DNA from: Hygrocybe punicea
Lineage: Eukaryota; Basidiomycota; Agaricomycetes; Agaricales; Hygrophoraceae
Assembly: GCA_963556145.1 (NCBI GenBank)
Contig: OY744462.1
Coordinates: forward strand, 4,526,001 to 4,590,000
Direction of reading: 5' to 3'
DNA: 64,000 nucleotides
Shown: positions 48,622 to 60,726 of the stretch, one piece after another
Layout: each line of letters starts with the position of its first letter
How positions within the stretch are numbered: the first letter of the stretch is position 1
The notes under the pieces: model-generated
Database searches by the model: none
What the model saw: only the letters and a program-made list of their open reading frames with translations
Told to the model about the DNA's origin: nothing
Position numbers and translations under genes: made by a program

Positions 48622-51600
48622 TCAGCCTACTGTGGTTAAGTCATGAAATACAGTGTCGAGAGAAGAAAATAGGGAATTTGAGAATTTCTTGGACAAGGTG
48701 TGGCGGTCGTGTTCTTGAACAATTTGCTGGAGTTGTTGGCTGATGTGTTCGTTTGTCCTGGACAGGTCATCGATACCGTCCACCATGTTGCGACCGCAGG
48801 CGCTGTATTCTTTCTCAAGGTCAACAAGTTCATTGAAATGGCTGGCACTGTATTTGATATCGCCTTCAAATGACGATCACACGGATAAGGACTTCGAACA
48901 GACCTCTGAACACACAGTTCAAGGAGGTCACCCGCTGCCTCATGTAAAATCTGGCTTCGTCCATATTGCATGTTACCTTTAATACCTTCCAATTTTCCAG
49001 AGATATTTTGTATGATAACCTGGAAAATGTTGGAGAATTTCCATTATGGGAAGACAGCAAAATCTTGCCTTGTGAATCTCGTTCAACACCTGGCAAAAGG
49101 TTAATTGGCGGGGAGGATAAAGTCTAAGTGTTGAGTACTCACATCCACAATATCCTGAATACAGGGGTCCCTGTGACCTGGTGTCCGAGGATAGCTATCG
49201 TTATCGCCTTCCAGGTTGTCGTTACCCCGGACCAGAAACTTTTTGCTGAAAGCACTTTTATGAGAGAAAGTCGAAGATACTGAAGAACAATCAGCGAAGA
49301 GTTGATAAGAACACACGAAACTCGCCCTTCTTGGGATCTAATTTTGAGGGGTTGGAAGGGAGCCGATCATTCCTGGTGGGAATGTCATTGTGGAAAGTAA
49401 TCGGACTAGGAGACTCTTCATATGACGCAAACGTAACTGAATGGCGTGGTCGGTGGCTCGCGGGACGCTGCCCAGGCGACTGTGATTTCCTTGGAAATCG
49501 AAGTGGTCTCATGGATTCAAGTGGAGGCTGGGACGTGGGGACATGGTCGCCTGGGTCCTTCGCAGGGGCCGTATCCCTGACATTCGACTGGGGTTTGGTT
49601 CTGGCAGTGTCATCTTGTGTCAAGTCAGTCATGGCAACGTCTTTCGCAGGCGCCGAAGTATAAACGGACGAATCAGTCTGGTGGGGTCATCAATCACGAC
49701 ATCTCATTAGCATGGTGTTCGTTTGTGGAGGCAACGCACATTCGTATGCATCAGGTAGTCAGAGTCGACGTCATGAGACTCGGGTTGTATTTTCTCACTA
49801 GGATCTCCGTCTCGGACCAGATTTGCAGAGTCTTCCGAAATCAATTTAGTGTCAAGGGAAAGACCTTGTGATGCTTTGCCCTCCTGTATCGGAGGTTTTG
49901 CAATGATTCCGGACTGTACCAGATTGATGGTGCTCAAAGACTGCGGATTACATATTTTGTAAGCTGTCGGAGGTAAAGATAAGGAAAGCTCACATGACCG
50001 GCTTCGGAAACGTCCCTTTCGCTAGTTTTTCCGTCACCATTGCCTGATTTCAGACATTTGATCGTTTCCTGGGGGGATTGGTCGATACTTCGGGCAGGTA
50101 TATAGGACGAATCACCTCTCTTATCAACATTTCAGGAGGGTTTTGAGGCAATGTCTTGGAGCTTAGCGATTGGCGGGAGCGCTTGGTGTCTCTACTCGGT
50201 AGGCGAGCTTTGGTATCTCTTGTCCAGTCGGTGCTTGGGATGATCTTCTTTGACTCGGATTTTGCAGAACGTGCTGTCGTTTGAGTTTTCCCATCTTTGC
50301 CTTTCATACCTGATGCCCGGCTTTTACCTCCATTAGTGCAGGGAATTGCGGCCGTAATCGTTGATTCGTGCTTATTTGTCTTCCAAGAGTCCGCGGGTGG
50401 GCCGGAAGATGACATTTCCAGATCAAACCTGGATGTTCGCTGCTTGCCGTCAAGGTCATTCACAATCGATGGAATAGGCGGAGGAAGTCGTCTTTTCTTA
50501 TTGTGTTGTTTTGACGCCAGCGTCGTGTCTGTAGTCGGTGAATCTGATGCGACGGACCGGCTTTTAGCTGCAGGTATGGCCTTCTTGTTCTCTACATGTT
50601 GCCCGTAAGGTTGCTTGGAAGGATGGCGGTTGTCAGAACTAGTATGTAAGACCGGCTCAGTAGCCTCCCGTTTTCTCTTGGCGGCAGTCACTATATGATC
50701 GTTTCTTGAAATATTCGTGGGTACCTTGCCCGATCTTCGCCTTTTGTCTACGACAGGAGGGTTCAGAGGAGAGGACGTCCTAATATTGGAGTCGTCAATA
50801 AGACTTTTTGCTCCAACGTATCCCGGATAACATTGAGCATTCAGCGCAGGCCCAGGCAGTTCATGAGGAGCATCACGCAAGAGTCCATGTAGATCGGTTG
50901 TGCGTGACTGAGTTTGTTGGATGACAGTCTGGTCGTCAAGATTTGACATGACGTATTCGCCCATGTGGTGGCAAGTCCGGGGGCCAGGCTTATTCATGGT
51001 CGGGGTAGATACCATAACAGTGACGTTCATGGAAGAATCGAGGGGATAAGTTGACCGAACTGCAAGGCTACCCGGTTTCGTCACATTGGTTATGGAGGCA
51101 GGTTGTTTTGATTCTTTCGTGGGTCCGACGCTAGAGGCTGTATCCGCCACCGCTGATAAGCGTTCCTTCGCCCCATCGATCCCTTTGGACAAAGAGGCAA
51201 CCGGCTGCGACAAGCCAAGATCTCTACCCGAAAAGGAAGACGGACGCCCAAGATCCGCCTTAGTGGAAACCACCTTATGAGACTGGGGCTTGAGTTCTTC
51301 AGAGTCTACGTCAGAAACGGAGTCCACCACGATCATTCTTCTATTCGAGACAGTTCGAGCCCCAGGCTTCGTGATAGGGACGGCCAATATTTCATCATCA
51401 GAAACCAGAGGCGTTCCTGGCTCCACTGCCACAAGTTTATTGAAGGTAGCGTTGGAAAAATTAGCACTGTCAGCGAGGTCGAACTGAGGGTGGGAATCGC
51501 TCCCTGTAATGCTTCCATGAGATATTTCGGATAACTCTTCATCGCTGGCTCCGAAAACTGCATCACGACGAAGTTTTGTTTGAGAGCGTTGAGGTAACGT

Positions 51601-53774
51601 TGGAGCAAGGTTCTCTAGTTGACCAAGTGGAAGGACGGGCGCGCAAATAGGTGCAAGCGACTGCAGAGATATAGACGAATCAATGGGTCCAGGAGGTTCA
51701 GAAGATATGTGGCTGTCGCTGCCCAAATCGTCAATAACTATATAGAGTCAGTCAACTTGTTCAACCAAGTAAGATGATCGGCGAACTCACACCGCTCAAC
51801 AGTCTTGACTTTATCCTAAAATTCAATTCTCAGCTGAGAACTGGAATACAATCTTAAGACAAACCTCAGCAGACGGTGGGGGGGCTCCACTTTGAGACGT
51901 GACGTCAAACTCTAACATTGTACAGGAATCAGCTTGAGACATCTTTCTTTGCCTTTGCGTCATCTGACAGCTCTGCCCGAAACAAAACAAGGGCCGTTGG
52001 TCCAACCGGACCGACAATTTTCAAGGAGGACTCGGGACTCACCAAGCCCCGACTCTGTATCGATTCCAGAAATCTGTTAATATCTTCAGTTCGTAAACTG
52101 AATATCATTGTTATCAGTTGACTATTGGCAAGAGATTTTATCCGCGAGGCTCCGACTAATGGGGCAGAAGAAAGGGAAATGGTCACAGTCGTAGTTTCAG
52201 GTCGACTTGGGTCAGGTTTCGATGATACTTTGACGCCTTGAACCTGAGAATATAGCGCTTGAAAAGTCTCGTAGACACTACCCTAAATTGTCGTTATGAA
52301 GGATGTCAACCACGATAAATCGCAGAACAACGTGAACCTTCAATGTTACCTGGTCGACATTGGCGAAAAACGACTTGCGATCAACGTAAAGCCGGTCTTC
52401 TGGGAAAGGTTGGGGATAATTAGTGTCTGCAACACGAAAACAATCTATTTGGAACGGTTGTGGGCTGTCATCAGATCAAAGTTAGCACACAATTGATCAA
52501 ATATACAATTACAGAATGACGTACAACAAAATACTGCTTCTGGCAAGAATATCAATTATTTTCATAGAGGTTTCTTCCCAAGAACGGGATGGAGCTGATT
52601 CCAAAGTTGGAATAATTTCTTCAGCACCCGCCACTCCATCCAGCAATATCGAGTTAACAACCTCGCGAATGAAATCCGAGCGTTTTGCTCGCCCAGACTC
52701 AGAGTTGCTATTGGCGGACGGTAAAAGACGAGCAAAGAGGGTTAGAAGAGATTCGAGGGCGAGAAAATCTAACATCAATGGCCCGTCTTTTTTTAGCAAA
52801 CTGAGCTAGAAATGGGGGAGTGTCATCACCAGTAGTTCGTGAAAAAGCGTGCCCAAATCTCTTCCTTTTATCAAGATATTGTTAGAAAAATTGTCCCATT
52901 AAGAGGCAGTATTGATACTTGCCCTCCCAGTACCTGCGGATCTCGAAGCATTTGTTGATTAGAGCGATTTGAAGCAGCCGTTTCATGCAACAGTGTGTAG
53001 ACCTTGATGAAGGCGAAGTAGTCGTTTCAGGATTGTTGTACAGATAATGTGCATATATGCGGTAAAGACACCAATAACACTAATCAGAATGGCTATAATC
53101 CATGAGACAGAATGCGAGACATACCGCGCATCTTAGAAGAGTACTTGGCTGGTACGCTGAAGAAGAAATGAAAGGTGGCAGATATATGTCACACAGCGTC
53201 TGATACAAAATCGCTGCGACAGCCTCTTTGTTTTGTGCTGAACAATAAGATTCGTGTAAGTACAACTGGGTTTATAAACAAGTGAGAAGTATTTTACCAG
53301 TTTCGTTGGTCTCGACAAAGTCCTGATTTTAGTGTTCCAATGAGTTGATCCACTACGGCCACTGACATACTCACCAGAATACCAGACAATATTTCTGTTT
53401 GAACCACCTCCCAACACATTCTTTGTTCCACCTTTCCCGAATCTGTTGTGCCTGACAATATCTTCTCGTTGAAAATAGCTATAAACACAGCAGCAGCAAG
53501 CTGCAAAGCTTGCTCTAGAAATGCAACGTAGAGAGGTACAAATGGCTTGCGAAGAATCAAGGACAATTTCGTAGGGAACTGCGGAGAATGTGAAGTGGAA
53601 TCCTATCTCACTTGGTAAGACTTCAGCGACACAGGTTATTGGTGAAATTACCAGAAGGGGCAGAAAGGATGTGATGTAGCTGATTGTGTCTTGAATGTTT
53701 CTGTCACAATTCCCTCTCGAGCTCGAGGAGGCCGCATGTTTGAGCGCAACTACGGCAGATTGAATCACCTCCAT
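48622..53774 (-). CDS. Probable meiotic chromosome-axis protein (SYCP2/Red1-like)
   Basis: Long many-exon gene, read from MEVIQSAVVALKHAASSS (53774; an ATG at 53801 is possible) to a TGA at 48622-48624. The first third is helical and armadillo-like (SDFIREVVNSILLDGVAGAE, LESLLTLFARLLPS). Then a PH-like piece EDRLYVDRKSFFANV and SQLITMIFSLRTEDINRFLE, GLVSPESSLKIVGPVGP. A 560-residue disordered, Ser/Lys/Arg-rich region follows (50050-51726), and the C-terminus is a predicted coiled coil (ELVDLEKEYSACGRNMVDG, RTNEHISQQLQQIVQEHD). ARM-like + PH-like + disordered + coiled coil is the plan of axis core proteins that recruit HORMA proteins. Motif-level similarity is weak, so this is an inference. 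Confidence 0.45.
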
Positions 53775-53801
53775 GGTCTGGTGAAAGTCGAGACTGAACA
53801 C

Positions 53802-54040
53802 GTGACTCGGCCACCATTTGAATTTCTAGTTATAAATTAGCTCAATCCAGACCAAACTTGATACAAGATATATAATACATAATTATTTTACAAGTGTTTT
53901 TTGTGTATAGAATGCAATTTGTGGTGAAGAAAAAAAACAGCCACCCACACTTGCCATGCATGACATTTTCTGAGCACAGGATGTACCCGATCGGAGTGTC
54001 AAATATTTTTGTGATGGTGTGGCTCAGACTACATATACTA
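53802..54040. other. AT-rich flank without gene
   Basis: Non-coding AT-rich sequence between the axis-protein start and the hexamer-array element; no feature seen. Confidence 0.5.
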
Positions 54041-55669
54041 GTGATAGTACAGTTCAGTTCTGAACCTGGGTTTGAACCTGAACCTACATGAACCAAACCA
54101 AAGTTCAGTTCAAGGTTCAGGGTAATGCCTGAACTGAACCTTAGGTTTGGTTCAAGGTTCAGTCAAGGAGGGAATCTTGTGAACCTGGTTCGAACCTGAA
54201 CCTAATCTTTCACATATTAGTCTAATTTCTGCTGAGTAGAGACTTAGTTTTGGTCCAACTATTTACTGACTTGAAATTTCAGCACTATTACAGCTGTTTG
54301 CAGGCATCTTGGCAGTTTTGGAAAATTTTGAACTGATTGAACACCATGGACTTAGACAAAATCACTGTACTCAATCTTGTATCTCATGAAATACTGAATG
54401 GATTGAGATGGTTGTAGAGGGAAAATTGTACTATTTTCTAATTGCTATCAGCTCCTGTAATTACATTTTAACAATATTTAGTGTATGATGAGTTGTGGAT
54501 GAAGTAAGAGGTGACCCAGTGTTTTTTAACACCCCGAATGATATTGTTAAATTATGGCATCAAATGAGCTCCTATGAACAAGATTGTAGAGAGAAAGTTG
54601 TTCATTTTTTCAAGGGCTAGAAGTACATATACCGTGTTTTTCTTTATTTTTGTTCTTTGAGCCAACATATATGATTCTTGTGATATTTTGATCTCAAAGC
54701 AGACAAATGTAGTCCAGCTGTAATATTGGCTCAAAGAACAAAAATAAAGAAAAACACGGTATATGTACTTCTAGCCCTTGAAAAAATGAACAACTTTCTC
54801 TCTACAATCTTGTTCATAGGAGCTCATTTGATGCCATAATTTAACAATATCATTCGGGGTGTTAAAAAACACTGGGTCACCTCTTACTTCATCCACAACT
54901 CATCATACACTAAATATTGTTAAAATGTAATTACAGGAGCTGATAGCAATTAGAAAATAGTACAATTTTCCCTCTACAACCATCTCAATCCATTCAGTAT
55001 TTCATGAGATACAAGATTGAGTACAGTGATTTTGTCTAAGTCCATGGTGTTCAATCAGTTCAAAAATTTCCAAAACTGCCAAGATGCCTGCAAACAGCTG
55101 TAATAACAGAATCTAGATTAGTTAGAGTTTATACTGTTGCAATTGGTGCTTCTGTAACAGGAATATCTGCAAACTTAAATATATTTTAAAATGTAAAGTT
55201 GAAATTCAGCCTAGGATGCCATGTTGTCTGATTCAGTTATACTGATTGCAAGGTCTTTCCTTCCTGTTAAAATGCTGCAAAACATTTGCAATGACCTTCT
55301 GAACAGTTTTCCAGGATATTTCATGCTTACTGTGCTTCAGACACATCTAACAAAAGATTCTATTGATTCATTCACAGTGAACATGGACATAGTACATGTA
55401 ATTGAAGAGTCAAACCATTAGCACAACAACAATGTAGAGTGGTAGGAAATAAAGGAAAAATTTGGATTGAGAAAATTGATTAGCTAGTATACTTGTATTT
55501 TCACAGGTTCAGTTCAGGTTCAGCCAGGCCTGAACCTGAACTGAACCTATCTGAACCTGAACCAAAGTTCAGTTCAAGGTTCAGCATATGAGGTGAACCA
55601 AACCTCAGGTTCAGTTCAAGGTTCAGATTTTTTTGGCCTGAACCGAACTGAACTGAACCTTACCATCAC
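54041..55669. mobile_element. Non-autonomous element with GAACCT-type hexamer arrays
   Basis: Ends GTGATAGTA...(54041) and ...TACCATCAC (55669) are inverted and each is flanked by TA (54039-54040, 55670-55671). Inside both ends lie degenerate arrays of the hexamer GGTTCA/GAACCT (54050-54205 and 55505-55665) in a partly palindromic arrangement. The middle holds a large palindrome (54286-55105) and about 400 bp of AT-rich sequence with a 66-codon ORF (55221-55421) of no known family. No transposase is present. Its ends and arrays resemble the element at 61684-61996. Confidence 0.7.
54286..55105. repeat. Large palindrome (foldback element), arms about 380 bp
   Basis: Left arm from TATTACAGCTGTTTGC at 54286 and right arm to GCAAACAGCTGTAATA at 55105 are almost perfectly inverted, meeting around a loop near 54690. 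With TA as duplicated flank the ends are TTACAGCTG, mariner-like. It interrupts the hexamer-array element, so it is the younger insertion. Confidence 0.88.
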
Positions 55670-55689
55670 TAACATATACCATGATTTTC

Positions 55690-55880
55690 TTTATTTCTGT
55701 TCTTTGAGCCAATATATATGATTCTTGTGATATTTTGATCCCAAGGCAGACACACAAATGTAGTAGAGCTGTAATGTTGGCTCAAAGAACAAAAATAAAG
55801 AAAAACATGGTATATGTACTTCTAGCCCCTGAAAAAGTGTACAACTTTCTCTCTAAAATCTTGTTCATAGGAGCCTAATT
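55690..55880. repeat. Truncated second copy of the palindrome centre
   Basis: The sequence from gattttctttatttctgt to ttgttcataggagc repeats, with a few differences, the central part of the palindrome (about 54630-54830), stem included. The outer arms are missing. Confidence 0.85.
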
Positions 55881-56108
55881 ACACAGGTCACTTTTTAAGT
55901 GTACAAAGAGAGCATAGGAAGCATGACTAGCCAATGGCACAGGTAACTCATGAGTATTGGCACTGGAGTGGGTCAGAGGTCCCTTGGAATCACAAGAGGG
56001 CAGAAGCTGCTGAAAGGCTGAGATAAGACTATCTACTACATCCGGAAGGCTACTGACTACAACAAACCATGGGAACTCTATCACGTGACTGTCCAGGCAC
56101 AACTACTC

Positions 56109-56390
56109 CAGTGCTGTACCCATACCTGTACCTGCAGCTACCCATACCCATGATCCAGCGGGTTTACCCATCATTTTGAGCCCTGGATCATCTAAAACAG
56201 TCAAATATTGAGTGAGTTATGATTGAAACAGTGAAGAATGATTGTTTTGATCATAACTCACTCAATACTTAACCATTTTGGACGATCTGGGCTTAAAATA
56301 AAGCTCACAGGTAGGAGAATTGTACCCATACCCATACTCGCAGCTACCCATACCTGTTACCTGTGTGGGTCGCCATACCCATGAGGGGTT
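56109..56390. mobile_element. Hexamer-array element with palindromic core (decayed copy)
   Basis: Arrays of CCCATA/CCTGTA type hexamers at both sides (56116-56150, 56310-56390) frame a core TTTTGAGCCCTGGATCATCT, then AAAACAGTCAAATATTGAGTGAG with its inverse, ending AGATCTGGGCTTAAAATAAAGCT region. This core matches that of the 61684-61996 element (AAGCCCGGGATCGTCC, GTCAAGTATTGAG). Terminal inverted repeats are no longer clear. Confidence 0.7.
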
Positions 56391-56454
56391 GTTCTGGACA
56401 AAATGACGTCCTCCTGCATGAGGGGTCATTCTGGACAATATTACATTTGGCTTT

Positions 56455-56532
56455 GCCCAAATCAGTGCAAATCAGTACAAGTCAATGCATATCAGTGCAT
56501 ATCAGTGCAAGTCAGTGTAAATCATTGCAGAT
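56455..56532. repeat. Decamer tandem repeat, AATCAGTGCA
   Basis: Seven to eight degenerate copies of a 10-bp unit (aatcagtgca, tatcagtgca, agtcagtgta) in register, followed by AT-rich sequence and a (TTTA)n run at about 56613-56640. Confidence 0.85.
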
Positions 56533-56649
56533 TAATATTTAATTCAAATTTAAATATTTAAATATAGCAAATTTAAGATAATTAATTAATTCCTGAAATA
56601 TATTAAACAAATAATTTTATTTATTTATTTATTTATTTATTGTAGAGTA

Positions 56650-58878
56650 TATCAATTTATTAATATATATGAAATTCACTCAACTTTTCATATACTTTTT
56701 GTCTTTTTTCCTTTTCCCCACATTTAGTCTGGTTTGTTTCCTTGGTTTGCCAAATCTTCCCTTCATCCCATCCTTCCCTCTGATTGCTACATAACACATT
56801 ATTTGTCAGTCATTGTCTTGTAGCAATTGATATCACTGAATCCTTGAATATATGATGTTCTACGTGTAACCTCTCAATGACGCCTGAGTTGATTGTTGCC
56901 AGAGTCTGCCCTGGTGGTGATCTGTAACAACTATCACAAGTCGGAACACCAGTGACCAGTGTTACTATTCAAAGGATGCCTCCTCATTTGATTTCAACAT
57001 CACAATTATGGCATTGCTGTTGACCAGCATATTACACGAGTATGATGGCAACCAGGTGCACTAAAACAAACACCATTAATTAGAACTTTTGACAAACAAA
57101 CTGAAATCTACTTGAACAAAGGAAACAAGGTTAAGCCTCATGTAGAAATGTTGATCACAACAATACAGTCAAAAGTTTTGAGTAACTCAATCTACTGGTT
57201 ACTGTTGGGAATAGTGGCTGAATTGTTATGGATCGCTTCTACAGTGGGCTCCGGTAACAATCAACTTAACTAGGGATTGGATTCCAGAGGAGAGGACAGC
57301 AGTTTTCATTGTTGCTTACAACTAAGACAACACTGCTAAGAGGGGGGGGTCATGGTCTAATGTCATTGCGAGCCATGGGGGTTACCCAAAACAAGATGAG
57401 TCTGCCCCAAGAACCAGACTAAATGTAAGGAAGAGAAAGAAGAAAAAGTCCGAACCAACAACAAGGACAGTAGATATAGTGAATGGACTTGAGGGGAGGT
57501 AAATGGGAATGCAACCATGAAGCTACAACATGTCCAACTACACCATATGTTCACCATGAGGCATACATGAGGCATCCTCATGTCGATGTTCTCATGATCC
57601 AACTGGAGGCCCGGGTGTCATTGAGGATAGGAGAGGTCCGGATGACTCGGATGATTTGTCATCAGATCATGTGACATGCAGAAATGCCAATTCGGGGTCT
57701 ATGCTTGCTGGAACGGGCAAGTGCGCAGTCTGGCAAGTGCAATGCACAGTCAGGTCGAAGAAGGGTATCGTCCAGTGTGGGATTGGTGAAGGGAGTGTCT
57801 TGAGGTGGTGTGGATGTAGCAGCAAGGTCGGCATGAAAGAAAACAAAGGATTGTGTGGAAGGAAAACCAACTAGGATGGTGGGCTAGTCGAGGTCAAACA
57901 TACGAATAGCATCGGCTGTACTGGATGACGATGTGAGTGTCAATGATGTATCGAGGGGTGATGTCTTGTCCTGTGTGTAGAACAATGTGGTCCACCTGAT
58001 GTCGGTATTCATCCAAGAAAGGGTATTGTTGTAAACGAGTGTGGGCAGTATCAAGGTTACGGATGGAAAAGGATAAATGAATGTGGGTCCAGGTTTCGAG
58101 TCATGGCACAAGTGACAAGCTGTGGGAATAAGATGTCGGGTACTGCATTGAAGCGATGTCATGTGAACAATAAACGATAGGGGTCGGTTCACTGTATTGG
58201 GAAGTCATATGGTCTGTGGTCGAAGTCTGAAGGTATGTGCTTCGGCGATGGTCGGATTGGAGGGAACAGTGAAATGTCCTGTGATCGAGGATTGTTCAGG
58301 GCATGCATGCAGGTGAGGAATGTCGTCGGATCGTCAGGAAGGATAATGGTAGGCACAGGGTGTGAATATGGAAACCAAATATCCGAGAATAGCAATTGTC
58401 AATTACGTGTCAATATATTGTCGAGGTGGAAGTCAGGTGTATCAATGGCGGAAGGGTTTCAGTGCTGATGCCAAAGATAGATCATAACAAAGTAGAAACT
58501 GATAAGGAAGGTGATGGCGATGCTGCCAATGATGATTACGGTAATTAGCTGTGTCAGGAGTACAGCCATTGTGAATCGGTTTGTTGTGGGATGAAGTCAA
58601 CAATATGTCAGGGTGAGGGAAAAGACAATAGCGATGATGTCTGTCGGCAAGGTAACGTGGGGATGTGTCCATGGTCGGTCTGGATTGTTCTAGAAGAAAG
58701 GAAGAAAAGAGAACAAGGACAAGAATAAACAATGATGTCCAAAAGAAGACAAAAGGTAAAAGGAAATGAAAAAGGAAGGTGTGATAAAGTGGAATCGTCA
58801 TGGTGGGTAACGGAGTCGGGATCGGAGTTGCGGAGTTGAAAAACGTAACACGAATAGTCACGGAAAGCATTGGTAATC
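56650..58878. other. Repeat-derived region without recognisable gene
   Basis: No supported gene. 57200-57360 has a string (tgttgggaatagtggctg...) that could be an LTR edge but no partner was found. From about 57880 to 58870 the minus strand is C-rich with several overlapping Ser/Thr/Pro/His-rich open frames (57884-58192, 58189-58395, 58442-58870) that show no domain; they may be decayed retroelement interior. Confidence 0.4.
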
Positions 58879-59051
58879 TGTATCACATGACCCTGGTGGA
58901 GTGGTAGCGAGTGCCTGGTCACGTGATAAGGCTCCCACGGTTCGTTGTAGACAGATCCCTGTCAGTAGTCAGTCCAAATCCAGTTTTCCTTGCCAGCTCT
59001 TCAGCGAGACTCTCCAGCTAGCCCTCGGAGCGGTACCTCTGTACCACTCCA
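58879..59051 (+). repeat. LTR of a second small LTR element
   Basis: Starts TGTATCACATGACC and ends GTACCACTCCA, like the ends of the TRIM LTR (TGTAGTAGTAGATCACGTGA and GACCACTCCA), and shares GTCAGTAGTC inside. A primer-binding site TGGTGATGAGAGCG follows at 59055. Only one LTR is visible; the downstream part is cut by the Gypsy LTR at 59921. The left boundary is inferred from the end similarity. Confidence 0.7.
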
Positions 59052-59054
59052 ACG

Positions 59055-59077
59055 TGGTGATGAGAGCGGATTTGAAC
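59055..59077 (+). promoter_or_regulatory. tRNA primer-binding site of the second LTR element
   Basis: TGGTGATGAGAGCGGATTTG and following aac read as the complement of a tRNA 3' end, T-arm included (gttcaaatcc on the other strand, then CTCATCACCA). The first 14 bases equal those in the TRIM-like element at 9349-9336. Confidence 0.7.
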
Positions 59078-59264
59078 ACAGCCTTGGTCTTCAGCAATTT
59101 TCAGTGACTTCCTGCAATCTCCAGTGATTTTTCAGCACTTCAGCGATTTTACGAGTACCGAGCACCGAGCACTGAGCACCACAATTTTCTGAGCACCAAG
59201 TGATTTTCTGAGCACAGAACAATTTTCCCATCATCAAACATTTTCATTTTTTCGACCTACACAA

Positions 59265-59920
59265 ATGACTATGAAAAAGAAACAAAAAGAACGAGTCAAG
59301 AAAGAAAAAACACAACAGAAAAGCCATACAAAAAAAGAACCAACAATCGCGCCATCAATGGCTCATGCCGACTATGTGCAGCCCACAGTGATGTGGACCC
59401 AAATGAACCCAACCACGAAACTCGCTGCCCTGGTGCCTGGCCACAGCACTCCAATGCCGCTCATTGCACCGCCAGTCTCATATGCAAGAGCAGCAGCAGC
59501 AGTGTTGCAAGACACAACAATGGCGCTGGCCAACACCTCCAGATGTAAATGTGAACATCCAACACCGCCCCACAACACCAACGCTGTCCACCTCAAAACT
59601 GAACATGGACGCGAGTGCCAAACATCCACATCACTTGCCACCCCCAGCCCCAAACACCCTGGAGCAGAGCGCAGCTGCAAGCTCCCACCAAAATACCCCA
59701 ACCCAAGCATCCAAATGGCCCCATCCATGCGCAAAAACACACCCCAGCACACCACAGCGCGCCCACCTCTACCAAAAATGTCAATGTTTGCGCCCGAGCA
59801 CACCACATCGTTATTTCCCACCCAAACGGCCCCATCCCTGCTGGAAAACACATCCGAGCATGTTCCAAGCCCCATCCCAACGCCCATGCCAGCGGACCCA
59901 CCGCCCTCGCTGCAAAACGC
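59265..59920 (+). pseudogene. Gag-like ORF of the second LTR element, cut by a Gypsy LTR
   Basis: An ATG frame opens 190 bp after the primer site (MTMKKKQKERVKKEKTQQK), lysine-rich first, then Ala/Pro/Thr/His-rich with repeats such as APSLLENTSEH and ALANTSRCKCEHPTPP. It runs directly into the Gypsy LTR at 59921 and uses its first 60 codons before stopping. Position suggests gag, but no capsid or zinc-knuckle motif is visible; it could also be captured sequence. Confidence 0.4.
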
Positions 59921-60532
59921 TGTAGAGGCTCCGGGCCCTCTGGACCCGAATCCTCTTCATATCCCACTTCGTCCCCGTCCATTCCCATTCACGTATCGTC
60001 GATTCCGCCCGATTCCGGTCCTCTCCGTCGATTCCGGTCTGGATTCCGCCTCCGGAATCGTTCCTACTCAAGATGCAATGTCTCTAACGACCCAGAATTA
60101 GTACGTATATAGTTACATATGATATATCTTCGTTTCCCATTACTTAGTACATAGCACCATTCCTCCTATACTCCGCTCCACTCCACTCCTATCAGTTACA
60201 GCCTTCGGTTGTAGTACATAGTTACTACAGCACAGGATCTCTCCCAGTAGTATAAAAGATGTACCCTTATACTACAACCATATATATATTACATCCCATC
60301 ATATAGAAAATACAGGTTATCACTCCCCTTCAGTTCTACACTTTTAGTCCTCGCTTCGTATCGTCTCATCAGTCTTCGTACTCCACTCCCTTCACTTCCC
60401 CTCTGATCCAGAACCCTGGATTCAGGTTGGATTGACTAGACTACATAGACACTAAACTCCTCTGATCACTTCTTAGCTGATCACCACTTTCGTAGATTCC
60501 CATTTGGGTCTACAACAGAACTCGCCGTCACA
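59921..60532 (+). repeat. 5' LTR of the Gypsy element
   Basis: 612 bp, TGTAGAGGCTCC...CTCGCCGTCACA, the inverse partner of 650-1261. It contains agtagtataaaagatg (60246-60262), a possible TATA-type promoter. Confidence 0.9.
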
Positions 60533-60533
60533 A

Positions 60534-60551
60534 CTGGAGCCCACCGCGAGG
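60534..60551 (+). promoter_or_regulatory. Gypsy primer-binding site
   Basis: TGGAGCCCACCGCGAGG begins 2 nt after the LTR, the expected place and TGG start for a tRNA-primed site. The matching tRNA is not identified. Confidence 0.6.
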
Positions 60552-60726
60552 AGTTTATTTCTTTTGTCTTTTCATACCCTCCCCACGGTCGGCTTTGACT
60601 TTCATGACGTTTCCCTCTTCTACCCGACTCTAGTTATTTAGTTCCGCTTACGATTTTGACCTTGACCTCGAACCTCCTCGACCCGACCCGCTTTCCGACC
60701 TGCATCTCGATTTAGACATTCCCGAT

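Noticed and set aside
55221..55421. 66-codon ORF in the hexamer-array element
   Set aside because: Too short, AT-rich, no motif; not evidence for a transposase.
56455..56532. CRISPR-like array
   Set aside because: The 10-bp units are contiguous with no spacers; it is a tandem repeat in a eukaryotic contig.
57200..57360. Possible copia-type LTR edge
   Set aside because: A TGTTGGGAATAG start is seen but no second copy, primer site or duplication was found in the window.
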